The notes below the pieces were generated by a model that did no database searches, had not been told where the DNA came from, and was given only the letters and a program-made list of their open reading frames with translations. This document shows positions 14,986 through 23,407 of a stretch of 64,000 bases of DNA, piece after piece. The DNA is taken from assembly GCA_966250335.1 (NCBI GenBank), contig CBINGZ010000001.1, forward strand, positions 62,001-126,000, written 5' to 3'. How positions within the stretch are numbered: position 1 is the first letter of the stretch; every line of letters starts with the position of its first letter. The translations under genes and the position numbers were made by a program. This DNA is from OLB7 sp966250335 (lineage in GTDB: Bacteria; Bacteroidota; Ignavibacteria; OLB7).

Positions 14986-16677
14986 ATGAGCGGAACAACC
15001 ATCGAGGCCCCCGTCGTCGGGACCAGAACAAGCGACCGCACGGTACGCGCCCCGCGAGGCTCGGAGCTCACCTGCCGGAACTGGCAGATCGAGGCCGCCT
15101 ACCGGATGATCATGAACAATCTCGACCCGGAGGTCGCCGAGCGCCCGAAGGATCTGATCGTCTACGGAGGACTCGGGAAGGCGGCGCGCAACTGGGAATG
15201 CTTCGACGCGATCCTTGCATCGCTCCGCTCGCTCGAACCGGACGAGACGCTCCTGGTGCAGTCGGGAAAGCCTGTCGGGATCTTCCGCACCCACGCCGAC
15301 GCCCCCCGCGTCCTGATCGCCAACTCCAACCTTGTGCCGAACTGGGCCACCTGGGATGAATTCCGCCGCCTGGACGAGCTGGGACTGATGATGTACGGCC
15401 AGATGACGGCCGGAAGCTGGATCTACATCGGCACCCAGGGAATCCTCCAGGGAACCTACGAGACCTTCGGCGCCTGTGCAGATCGGCATTTCGGCGGCTC
15501 CCTCGCCGGTCGCCTGGTGGTCACCGCGGGACTGGGAGGGATGGGGGGCGCGCAGCCGCTGGCCGTCACCATGAACGGCGGCGCCGTGCTCGCCGTGGAG
15601 GTCGACGAATGGAGGATCGACAAGCGGATCCACGACCGCTACTGCGACAGGAAAACCGCCGATCTGGATGAGGCGCTCGCCTGGCTGAACGACGCACGGA
15701 GCCGCGGAGAGGCCCTCTCCGTCGGGCTTCTGGGGAACGCCGCCGAGGTGCTCCCGGAGATGGTCCGGCGGGGGATCATCCCCGACGTGGTGACCGACCA
15801 GACATCGGCCCACGATCCCCTCAACGGCTACTATCCGGCCGGGATCTCCAAGGGGGAGGCCGATTCGCTCCGTGGCTCCGATCCCGGGGAATATCTGCGC
15901 CGCGCCGCCGCGTCGATCCGCGATCATGTGGAGGCGATGACGGCGATGAAGGATGCGGGGGCCGTCGCCTTCGACTACGGCAACAATATCAGGGCGGAGG
16001 CGGTCAAGGCAGGCTTCGAGAGGGCGTTCGAGATTCCGGGCTTCGTGCCGGAGTATATCCGCCCCCTCTTCTGCGACGGCAAGGGGCCCTTCCGCTGGGT
16101 CGCCCTCTCCGGCGATCCGGAGGATATCTACGCCACCGACCGCGCCCTCATGGAGCTCTTCCCGGAAAACGAGGCGCTCCACCGCTGGCTCCGGCTGGCC
16201 GGCGAGCAGATTCACTGGCAGGGACTCCCCGCGCGGATCTGCTGGCTCGGGTACGGCGACCGGGAGAAGGCGGGGTTGCTCTTCAACAGCATGGTGCGTG
16301 AAGGGAAGGTCTCGGCGCCGATCGTCATCGGCCGCGATCATCTCGACTGCGGCTCCGTCGCCAGCCCGAACCGTGAGACCGAGGGGATGCGCGACGGATC
16401 GGACGCCGTCAGCGACTGGCCGCTCCTGAACTTCGCGCTGAACGCGGTCGGCGGGGCCACCTGGGTCTCGTTCCATCACGGCGGCGGAGTGGGGATGGGA
16501 TACTCGCAGCATGCCGGCATGGTCGTGGTGGCCGACGGCTCCGACGAGGCGGCGGCACGGCTCAGCCGCGTTCTCACCTACGACCCCGGCATGGGAATCA
16601 TGCGCCACGCCGATGCCGGCTACGAGCGTGCGGCCGACAACGCGCGGCGGTTCGGCGTGAAGATCCCGATGCTCTGA
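14986..16677 (+). CDS. hutU: Urocanate hydratase
   Basis: A 563-residue cytosolic enzyme that converts urocanate to imidazolone propionate in histidine breakdown. The length is normal when read from MSGTTIEAP; the upstream frame to 14893 overlaps the promoter. The family signatures are present: YGGLGKAARNWECFDAI, the NAD-binding region GLGGMGGAQPLAVTMNGG, TDQTSAHDPLNGYYPAG, and WVSFHHGGGVGMGYSQHAGM near the end. The other hut genes (hutH, hutI, hutF/hutG) are not in the window. A bidirectional terminator follows. Confidence 0.97.
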   Translation: MSGTTIEAPVVGTRTSDRTVRAPRGSELTCRNWQIEAAYRMIMNNLDPEVAERPKDLIVYGGLGKAARNWECFDAILASLRSLEPDETLLVQSGKPVGIFRTHADAPRVLIANSNLVPNWATWDEFRRLDELGLMMYGQMTAGSWIYIGTQGILQGTYETFGACADRHFGGSLAGRLVVTAGLGGMGGAQPLAVTMNGGAVLAVEVDEWRIDKRIHDRYCDRKTADLDEALAWLNDARSRGEALSVGLLGNAAEVLPEMVRRGIIPDVVTDQTSAHDPLNGYYPAGISKGEADSLRGSDPGEYLRRAAASIRDHVEAMTAMKDAGAVAFDYGNNIRAEAVKAGFERAFEIPGFVPEYIRPLFCDGKGPFRWVALSGDPEDIYATDRALMELFPENEALHRWLRLAGEQIHWQGLPARICWLGYGDREKAGLLFNSMVREGKVSAPIVIGRDHLDCGSVASPNRETEGMRDGSDAVSDWPLLNFALNAVGGATWVSFHHGGGVGMGYSQHAGMVVVADGSDEAAARLSRVLTYDPGMGIMRHADAGYERAADNARRFGVKIPML

Positions 16678-16717
16678 GAAGGGGAGGCCGGGAAGGATAG
16701 AGAGCTCGGATAACGAA

Positions 16718-16746
16718 AACGCCCCGGTCCCTCGGGGCGTTCTCAT
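16718..16746. terminator. Bidirectional terminator
   Basis: Arms AACGCCCCG / CGGGGCGTT have a six-base loop, with TTCTCATT following on the plus strand and TTTTCGTT on the minus strand. It separates the convergent hutU and the 113-residue gene. Confidence 0.85.
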
Positions 16747-16806
16747 TCCATCCACGTCGTCGCTCCCCCCGCAGGTCCAGGGGACCGCGGAGGCTCATGC
16801 CGATCG

Positions 16807-17148
16807 CTACGATGCCTTGGACATGTAGACGATCTTGCGGATCGTATCGAACTGCAGGTACGGATGCATCTGCTGCAGCTTGTCGATGGCGTCGCTTGCG
16901 GACATGCGCTCGCGCATCTCACGATATGTCTTGCGTATCTGAAAATCGCGGAGCGATTTCTGATCGATCAATTTATGCTGTTGAAGCACCGCGTAGGTGT
17001 CGTCGTCGATAAGATCCGCCAGCGGATTCAGACGACGCATATCGGGCATCGCCGACGTCGTAAAGCCGTCGTCCGCAATCACTTCTTCCGGGGTGTCCTG
17101 CGCAAGCTTCGCAAGACGGATCTTCGAGCGAGTGGTCGTTCCTGCCAT
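16807..17148 (-). CDS. Hypothetical 113-residue protein
   Basis: The start MAGTTTRSKI follows a strong GGAGGT ribosome-binding site, so this is very likely a real gene. The protein is soluble and helical, with no signal peptide. It has a charged central region (IRKTYREMRERMSASDAID) and a C-terminal helix (QQMHPYLQFDTIRKIVYMSK). I do not recognise the family. It is preceded by a 700-base gap without a clear gene and ends at a shared terminator with hutU. Confidence 0.7.
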   Translation of the reverse strand: MAGTTTRSKIRLAKLAQDTPEEVIADDGFTTSAMPDMRRLNPLADLIDDDTYAVLQQHKLIDQKSLRDFQIRKTYREMRERMSASDAIDKLQQMHPYLQFDTIRKIVYMSKAS

Positions 17149-17804
17149 TGGTTTACCTCCAGTTCGGGTCGTGTCTGTTGAGAGAGAACATGACGCTTCT
17201 GCGTAATCATCGTAACGATCATCAATAGGTCATACTCCTCGATCCCTGGTTTGATGTAGACACGAATTATTTTGTTTGACACGGTTTGTACGGCCCGCAC
17301 CCGGCGCCGTATGCCGATTGCCCGCATACGGTGCGGTATCTCCGCATGACGGAGATTCCGCTCTTCCGGTCGCCCTCTCCACGAAATCCTATCCGTTCCC
17401 TCGATGCCGAGGAGAGGTCGACGCAAAAAAAATGCCGAAGTGCATATCGCATTCGGCCGAGCAAACCCTGGTACGGATTTCGAATGCGCTTCTACTAGCG
17501 GATGCTCCCACTCGCAGACGGGGGGCGGTCTGCGACGATCTCATCGATGCGGATGTGAGTAAGCCGTAGTAGAATGAATCCGATAGATCCTACCGTAAAG
17601 GAATCGTTGAAAAGTACTGCGTGCTATAGAGACACACACACATCGCCTTTTGTTACAGCATCTGAAAAAGAATCTTTTCAGCGCCGCTCGGGTTCTTAAC
17701 ACATGGCAGGATGGAAATGTTAGCGGAGGGAGCGATCATTTCCGTGAAAAAATCGTGACGCGACCTCCCGCCCCCGTGACTGGCCGGAACCGAACGGAAT
17801 GCGA
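17149..17804. other. Intergenic region with perfect hairpins, no clear gene
   Basis: No reading frame here has convincing protein character. Two perfect inverted repeats stand out: CCGTATGC/GCATACGG at 17307-17331 and TCGCAGAC/GTCTGCGA at 17512-17535. Short stretches are AT-richer than the neighbours (17210-17280 and 17590-17700). On the minus strand the frame running into the 113-residue gene has some protein-like composition but no defined start. A small RNA or a long leader are both possible. Confidence 0.3.
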
Positions 17805-17854
17805 GCAAAAAAAGGACGCGGAAGGGGGAGCCTTAGTGCCTCTTGCGAGGGCTC
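17805..17854 (-). terminator. Probable terminator of the epimerase gene
   Basis: Read on the minus strand, GAGCC pairs with GGCTC around an inner CCTC/GAGG stem. A seven-base T-run follows about 14 bases later. It starts right after the stop codon at 17855. Confidence 0.45.
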
Positions 17855-18790
17855 TCAACGATCGGCCAGCAGATCCCTGAGCGCCCCCTCCACCTCCGGA
17901 TGGCTGAACCTGAACCCCAGCTCCCGGACCCGTTCGGGAAGCGCGAACTGCCCTTCCGTCACCACCGAGGAGCCTTCCCCCAGTATGATCCGGAGCACGA
18001 ACTCCGGCACCGGAAACCAGGCGGGACGCCCCATGACACGGCCGAGTACGCGGGCGAACTCCTCGTTCGTCACCACGCCGGGAGCCGTGCCGTTCAGGGG
18101 ACCGGAGACATCCCCGTTGTCGAACGCCCAGATGAAGATCTCCGCTTCGTCCGCGATATGAATCCAGGGAAACGGCTGTTTCCCGGAGCCGAGCGGACCG
18201 CCGACGAAGAGCCTGAAGGGGGTGAGAAGTTTCGCGAGAGCGCCCCCTTTCGGGGAGCAGGCGATGCCGGTCCGGACAATCGCGACCCGTGTTCCATGCT
18301 CCTCCGCGCGCCGCGCCTCCCGCTCCCAGTCGACGCAGAGCCGTGCCAGGAAGTCGTCACCGGCCGGGGAGCTTTCGGTCAGTTTCCCCCCGGGGGCAAC
18401 CCCGTAGTAGCCCACGGCGCTGGCGCTCACCAGGACGCGCCCCCTGTTCCCCGGGCGGGCGAGCGCCTTCACGATATGTCGTGTTCCGTTGATCCGGCTG
18501 TCGTAGGCTTTCCGCTTCACCCCCTCGCTCCATCGCACACCGATAGGTGAGCCGGCCAGATGAATGATCCCGTCGGCGACCTCGACGGCGTCGGTCCACT
18601 CTCCCTCGCTCATCTCATCGCTCCATCGGACGAAGGCGGCGGCCTGCGGGATCTCCTTCCGCGCCTGCTCCACATTACGCACGAACGCGGTGACGAGATC
18701 CCCCCGTCCGGCAAGACGACGGACGATCTCGGGGCCGATGAGCCCGGTGGCGCCGGTAACGATGATTCGCCTGGGAGTTCTTTCCGCCAT
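17855..18790 (-). CDS. TIGR01777 family NAD-dependent epimerase-like protein
   Basis: A 311-residue short-chain dehydrogenase-type protein read from MAERTPRR. The Rossmann motif VTGATGLIGPEIVRRL (about residues 10-25) binds NAD(P). DGIIHLAGSPIGVRWSEGVK and ASAVGYYG are the family signatures (YfcH-like), and the C-terminal region (GRPAWFPVPEFVLRIILGEG) is the DUF1731 domain. Members are cytosolic and their reaction is unproven. The family also occurs fused to cyclase-like domains, absent here. It is divergent from rsgA. Confidence 0.85.
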   Translation of the reverse strand: MAERTPRRIIVTGATGLIGPEIVRRLAGRGDLVTAFVRNVEQARKEIPQAAAFVRWSDEMSEGEWTDAVEVADGIIHLAGSPIGVRWSEGVKRKAYDSRINGTRHIVKALARPGNRGRVLVSASAVGYYGVAPGGKLTESSPAGDDFLARLCVDWEREARRAEEHGTRVAIVRTGIACSPKGGALAKLLTPFRLFVGGPLGSGKQPFPWIHIADEAEIFIWAFDNGDVSGPLNGTAPGVVTNEEFARVLGRVMGRPAWFPVPEFVLRIILGEGSSVVTEGQFALPERVRELGFRFSHPEVEGALRDLLADR

Positions 18791-18881
18791 ATTCGTTGTT
18801 CCTGTAGTATGGAGGGGCAATGCGGGAGGCGGCCGAATATAACGCTCCATCATGGAAGTCGATCGTTTCGACCTGCCCTGA

Positions 18882-18889
18882 TATATTTG
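18882..18889 (+). promoter_or_regulatory. Candidate -7 box upstream of rsgA
   Basis: TATATTTG fits the Bacteroidota TAnnTTTG box, 140 bases before the rsgA start, between divergent genes. The upstream TTG partner is not clear. Confidence 0.35.
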
Positions 18890-19029
18890 GCATCCCGAAC
18901 AACGCTCCGCTCCGGATGATGCCCGCTTTCACGCGCGGGGAGAGCCCCGGGCGGACCGGCGGAACATTGTACGATACTCATGACGTCGGGAACGATCCAC
19001 GATGCTTCATACGACACCACGGATGAACG

Positions 19030-20154
19030 ATGGCAGCGAGATCCGCAAAAGATAGCGGCAGACACAGCAGACTGCGCCGGGCCCGCAAGGACTGGGTCAA
19101 AGGGAACAGACAACGGGCAACGCGCATCGATCCGGAGAACGATCTGGTCGAGGCGGGGCACGGACGGATGCGCCCCAAAGGGATTACGATCGACGAGCTG
19201 GGGGATATCGAACGGCTGCCGCGCGGTCGTGTGGTCCTTGCCCAGAGCGGTCGTTACGACGTCGCGCTGGAGGAGGAGAGCCCGGAGGGGGCGCCGCTGA
19301 TCTGCCGCGTGAAGCGGGGAGCATCGACGGAGAACGAGAACTCCACACTCGTGGTGGTGGGGGATTTCGTGCGGGTGCAGCCGATCGAGGGGGATCGCGG
19401 CCTGATTCATCATATCGAGGAACGACGCACCCATCTGGGACGGGACGCGGCGGGACAGGAGGGGATGGAACAGGTGATCGCCGCCAACGTCGACATCGTC
19501 CTCTGCATCGTCGATGCCGACCGGCCCGATTTCCGCCGCACGATCATCGACCGGTTCATCGTCTCGGCCCTGCTCGGCGAGGTGACCCCGATGATCGTGG
19601 TCAACAAGATCGACACGGCCAACGAGGAGATCGAGGAGCTGCTGCGCGAGGAACTCGCCGTCTACGAGACTCTTGAGTACAGAACCCTCTTCGTCAGCGC
19701 CAGAGGAGGGGAGGGAATGGAGGATCTGAAAGAGGCGATAGCGGGGATGACCTGCGTCCTGGCGGGACATTCGGGGGTGGGGAAGTCGACGATCGCCAAC
19801 GCCATTCTGGGGCAGACGGTCAGAAGAACCGGCGAGGTGCGCGACCGCGACCGCCGCGGCGTCCATACCACCATCGACTCGGTGATGCTCCCGATCCCTT
19901 CGGGAGGATATCTGATCGACACCCCCGGCATGCGTGAGTTCGGGATCTGGGATCTGGAACCGGAGGAACTCGACGCCTATTTCGTCGAGTTCCTGGATCA
20001 TCTGCAGCAGTGCCGCTACCTTCCCTGCACCCACACCCATGAGCCGGGCTGCGCCGTGGTCGCGGCAGTGGAGCGGGGGGAGATTGATGAAGGTCGCTAT
20101 GCGAGCTACCTTTCGATCTTCGATTCATTGAAGAATGCCGACCCGCGCCGGTGA
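19030..20154 (+). CDS. rsgA: Ribosome small-subunit-dependent GTPase RsgA
   Basis: A 374-residue GTPase that helps mature and test the 30S subunit. An OB fold occupies about residues 60-130. The G domain is circularly permuted, as in the YjeQ/RsgA family: G4 NKID comes before G1 GHSGVGKST (K252), then G3 DTPG. The C-terminal zinc finger has C-x5-C-x-H-x5-C in CRYLPCTHTHEPGC. A basic N-terminal tail of about 35 residues suits RNA binding. It ends 5 bases before the convergent histidine kinase gene, with no room for a terminator. Confidence 0.95.
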   Translation: MAARSAKDSGRHSRLRRARKDWVKGNRQRATRIDPENDLVEAGHGRMRPKGITIDELGDIERLPRGRVVLAQSGRYDVALEEESPEGAPLICRVKRGASTENENSTLVVVGDFVRVQPIEGDRGLIHHIEERRTHLGRDAAGQEGMEQVIAANVDIVLCIVDADRPDFRRTIIDRFIVSALLGEVTPMIVVNKIDTANEEIEELLREELAVYETLEYRTLFVSARGGEGMEDLKEAIAGMTCVLAGHSGVGKSTIANAILGQTVRRTGEVRDRDRRGVHTTIDSVMLPIPSGGYLIDTPGMREFGIWDLEPEELDAYFVEFLDHLQQCRYLPCTHTHEPGCAVVAAVERGEIDEGRYASYLSIFDSLKNADPRR

Positions 20155-20159
20155 ACGCG

Positions 20160-21848
20160 TTACTTCTGCTTCGCCGGCTCCTCCTCGTCCGCCTCCCCCT
20201 TCGGCTTCTTCAGGAACTTCTTGACGTCGAAGGTATGCGAGCGGCCGCGGGACTTCGGCGGCACCACCGGGACCTCCGCCTTCGGGGATGAGACATGCAG
20301 AGGGAGCCTCACGATGAAGGTGCTCCCCTGCCCCGGCTCGCTCTCCACCATGATCGTCCCCTCGTGCGCCTGCACCGTCCACTGCACGATCGACAGTCCA
20401 AGTCCCACCCCACCCTGCTCACGGCTGCGCGCCTTGTCGACGCGATAGAATCTGTCGAAGATCTTCTTCTGATGCTCCGCGTTGATGCCGATGCCGGTAT
20501 CGCGCACCCGCACCTCCGCGTGGTTCTTGTCCCTGTGGACGGTCAGCGAGATCAACCCTCCCTCCGGCGTATACTTGACGGCGTTATCCACCAGGTTCAG
20601 GAACATCTGCGAGAGCTGCGCTCTGTCGGCGGAGACGATCAGGTCCTCATTCGCTCGAAATGTGATATAGATACTTTTCGGGCTCCCCAGAATCATCGCG
20701 GCGTCGGCCAGATCGGCCAGCATTTCGGTCAGATTGGTCGGCTCCTTGTGGAGCGAAAGCTGTCCGCGGTCGGCGCGCGCCAGCAGCAGCAGCGATTCCA
20801 CGACACGTGAGAGGCGGAGCACCTCCTGAAGCGCGCTGGATATCACATCCTGATATTGTTCAGGCGTCTTCCTGGAACGGAGGGCGAGCTCGAGCTCCCC
20901 GGTCAGGATCGTGAGAGGGGTCCGGAGCTCGTGCGAGGCGTCGGCGCTGAACTGCCGCACCCGTTCGAACGAGGTCTCCAGACGGAGGATCATATCGTTG
21001 AGCGTATCGGAGAGTCGGGCGATCTCGTCGTTGGTGTTCGGCACGGCAATCCGCCGCGAGAGGTTCGACGCCGTGATCTCCTGGGCGGTCCGGGTGATCT
21101 CGTCGACGGGACGGAGGGAGGTCTTCGCCAGGAAGAACCCGCCGATCGTCGAGACCAGAAGGACGAGCGGAATCAGCAGGATAAGGGTGCTGAAGAACTC
21201 CTCCACCTGCGACTGCACCTCGTTGACCGGATAGCCGGCGATCAGGATCGCCGAACGGGTGCGGGAGATCGCTATCCGGATCGCCTGGGGGCCGGAGGTG
21301 GTGTCGCTGACAACCTGGGTCAGCGTGGTGAACCGCGCCATGGTGTCGGCGGCATCGAGCACCGCCATGGGGACCCGGAGCGAGTCCTGCACCTCCAGCA
21401 GATTGCGCGATCTGTAGACGATGGCGCCGGTCGTGTCCATCACCTGGATCAGCGTCTTGCGGGGGTTGAGCACCAGGTACTCGTAGATGTCGGTCCAGAC
21501 GGGATCGACCCGTGCTCCGTCGGTCGCCCCTGTTCCGGAGGCGGTCGCGTGCGCGTCGGCGGCGGCCGAATCCCCCGCCAGGGAATCCCTCCGGAGAAAG
21601 GCGAGCTCGTCCTGGACGGTATCCCGGCCGGAGGCACGCTTCCGTTTCGCCTCGTCGTTGGGAGACTGCTTCGCCTCCTTGTCGATGATCGCGGCCAGCG
21701 ACGAAACGACCCTGTCGAGCGATATATCGAGGCTTTCCCGCAACTGGCTGTCGATCGAGGTGTAGGTGAGCGCGCCGAAGACCGCCAGCGAGATCGCCAT
21801 CACCAGAATGAACCAGAGCGTCAGCCGCCCGCGCAACGATAGACTCAC
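20160..21848 (-). CDS. Membrane sensor histidine kinase
   Basis: A 562-residue kinase. The first membrane segment is at about residues 8-30. A large periplasmic sensor follows to about residue 215, and the second segment (LILLIPLVLLVSTIGGFFL) lies at about 220-240. HAMP comes next, then HisKA with H306 in SADASHELRTPL. The ATPase domain has the N box (NLVDNAVKYTPEGG), DTGIGI and GGVGLGLSIV. The C-terminus is an unusual basic/acidic tail. Its start overlaps the regulator's stop by four bases (ATGA), so the pair is coupled. The signal is unknown. Confidence 0.93.
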   Translation of the reverse strand: MSLSLRGRLTLWFILVMAISLAVFGALTYTSIDSQLRESLDISLDRVVSSLAAIIDKEAKQSPNDEAKRKRASGRDTVQDELAFLRRDSLAGDSAAADAHATASGTGATDGARVDPVWTDIYEYLVLNPRKTLIQVMDTTGAIVYRSRNLLEVQDSLRVPMAVLDAADTMARFTTLTQVVSDTTSGPQAIRIAISRTRSAILIAGYPVNEVQSQVEEFFSTLILLIPLVLLVSTIGGFFLAKTSLRPVDEITRTAQEITASNLSRRIAVPNTNDEIARLSDTLNDMILRLETSFERVRQFSADASHELRTPLTILTGELELALRSRKTPEQYQDVISSALQEVLRLSRVVESLLLLARADRGQLSLHKEPTNLTEMLADLADAAMILGSPKSIYITFRANEDLIVSADRAQLSQMFLNLVDNAVKYTPEGGLISLTVHRDKNHAEVRVRDTGIGINAEHQKKIFDRFYRVDKARSREQGGVGLGLSIVQWTVQAHEGTIMVESEPGQGSTFIVRLPLHVSSPKAEVPVVPPKSRGRSHTFDVKKFLKKPKGEADEEEPAKQK

Positions 21849-22561
21849 CCTTTCTCCTCCATCCCTTCCGGCTCGCTCTCACGCATGACGTATCCCACGC
21901 CGCGGATCGAGTGGATCAATTTTGTCGGCCCGGCGCCGTCGATCTTGTTCCTGAGCCTGTTGATGTAGACGTCCACGAGATTGGAGTCGACGGCGAAGTT
22001 GTAGTTCCAGACATGCTGTGTGATCACCGAACGGCTGAGAACGCGGTTGGAGTTCCGCATCAGATACTCCAGCAGGGCATACTCGCGCGCGGTAAGATCG
22101 ATCTCATTGTTCCCCCGGCGCGCCCTGTGCGAGACGGTGTCGAGCACCAGGTCGCCGACCTTCAGCTGCGTGGTCTTCTCCACGATGGAACGGCGCAGCA
22201 GCGACCGTATACGGGCGGTGAGCTCCTCGAAATGAAAGGGCTTCGCCAGATAGTCGTCGGCGCCGGAGTCGAGTCCGATGATCTTGTCCTGGATCGTCCC
22301 CTTGGCGGTGAGGATCAGCACAGGGGTGTTGATGCCGCGTCCGCGCAGCTCGCGCAGGATCGAGATGCCGTCACGCTTGGGAAGCATCAGATCGAGGATG
22401 ATCCCGTCGAACTCCCCGGTCAGCGCCTTCTCCAGTCCCTGCTCGCCGTCGAACGCGCACTCGATGGCGTAGTTCTCCTCCCGCAGGCCCTGCATGATGA
22501 AATTGGACACCTTCTTCTCATCCTCGATCACGAGGAGCTTCATATCGGATTGATGTTCCAT
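21845..22561 (-). CDS. OmpR/PhoB-type response regulator
   Basis: A 238-residue DNA-binding regulator read from MEHQSDMKLL; the second methionine (22543) is an alternative start. The receiver domain has the acidic pair E13/D14, the phosphorylation site D57 in IILDLMLP, and the K of YLAKPFHFEEL. The C-terminal winged helix has the signatures LTAREYALLEYLMRN and VDVYINRLRNKID. It is encoded before its kinase in one two-gene unit. Targets are unknown. Confidence 0.95.
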   Translation of the reverse strand: MEHQSDMKLLVIEDEKKVSNFIMQGLREENYAIECAFDGEQGLEKALTGEFDGIILDLMLPKRDGISILRELRGRGINTPVLILTAKGTIQDKIIGLDSGADDYLAKPFHFEELTARIRSLLRRSIVEKTTQLKVGDLVLDTVSHRARRGNNEIDLTAREYALLEYLMRNSNRVLSRSVITQHVWNYNFAVDSNLVDVYINRLRNKIDGAGPTKLIHSIRGVGYVMRESEPEGMEEKG

Positions 22562-22861
22562 TGTCTTCGTATTCGTTGACGATCGCCGCCGGAGCCTCCC
22601 GAACCGGCCGATGCCGGCCGGAGATGAGCCCTCGCGACGGGAAAATACGGAACCGGAAGACGACCGCACGATACCGTCGGCGGGTCGCGTTCAGGTCGGC
22701 CCCAGTTCATCGGTTCTTGCTATTTTCGGCTCCCCTTCATGCCCCTCCCCTGAAGACCGCGATCCGCAGGAGCGACGCGGTTTCCGAAATTCCCCGGAAT
22801 ATCAACGTATCGGTCACATAAAGAGTTTATGCACATGACCCAGTATCGACACGATGACGGG

Positions 22862-23407
22862 ATGAGACCATCTCTTCTCATCCCCCTTCTCCTGCTTGCC
22901 GCGGCCCTTCCGCTCCGGGCGCAGGTCAGAACGCTCGACCTGCGGGAAATGGCCGGTTCGGCCGGCATGATCTTCACCGGAAGCGTCATGGAGCTGGAGG
23001 GACGGAACGACGAGCACGGCAACATCTGTACCTTCACGACATTCCTGGTGGAACAGCCGATCACCCCGATCCAGGGGCCGGTCGTGGCCGTCAAGCAGTA
23101 CGGCGGCGATGACGGGCGGAGATCGGCGCGACTGGCGCACGCCAGATATTTTCAGAAGGGGGAGAGGGTGCTGGTGATGCTCTACCCCGTGAGCGAGCTC
23201 GGCTACACCAGTCCGGTGGGGCTCTCGCAGGGAGTCTGGGAAGTCTCGCCGGAAGGGATGGTAATCGGGATCGACACCCGTATTCTGGTCGGGCTCGAAC
23301 CGCTTCTGAAGAAATACAAGGTCTCCACCGTGGAGCGCACCGTCTCGATTCCGCTCGACACGTTCGCCGCGATGATCTGGGAAATTCGCGAGGGAGGGAA
23401 GCAGTAA
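22862..23407 (+). CDS. Exported protein paired with a metzincin
   Basis: A 181-residue protein read from MRPSLLIPLL, with a signal peptide cleaved near LRAQ (residue 22). The mature part is beta-rich (AGMIFTGSVMELEGRND, VVAVKQYGGDDG, ARYFQKGERVLVMLYPVSE, GLSQGVWEVSPEG) and has no enzyme motif. Its TAA stop shares one base with the ATG of the metalloprotease gene, so the two are coupled. Similar small proteins are, to my knowledge, often found directly before matrixin-like proteases. A role as inhibitor, chaperone or partner is inferred only from position. Confidence 0.65.
   Translation: MRPSLLIPLLLLAAALPLRAQVRTLDLREMAGSAGMIFTGSVMELEGRNDEHGNICTFTTFLVEQPITPIQGPVVAVKQYGGDDGRRSARLAHARYFQKGERVLVMLYPVSELGYTSPVGLSQGVWEVSPEGMVIGIDTRILVGLEPLLKKYKVSTVERTVSIPLDTFAAMIWEIREGGKQ

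Noticed and set aside
14929..16755. 608-residue minus-strand frame opposite hutU
   Set aside because: The plus strand encodes a full urocanase with all family signatures; the complementary frame has no domain.
17079..17426. 115-residue minus-strand frame overlapping the 113-residue gene
   Set aside because: Part of it looks protein-like, but it has no ribosome site and overlaps the start of a gene with a very strong one.
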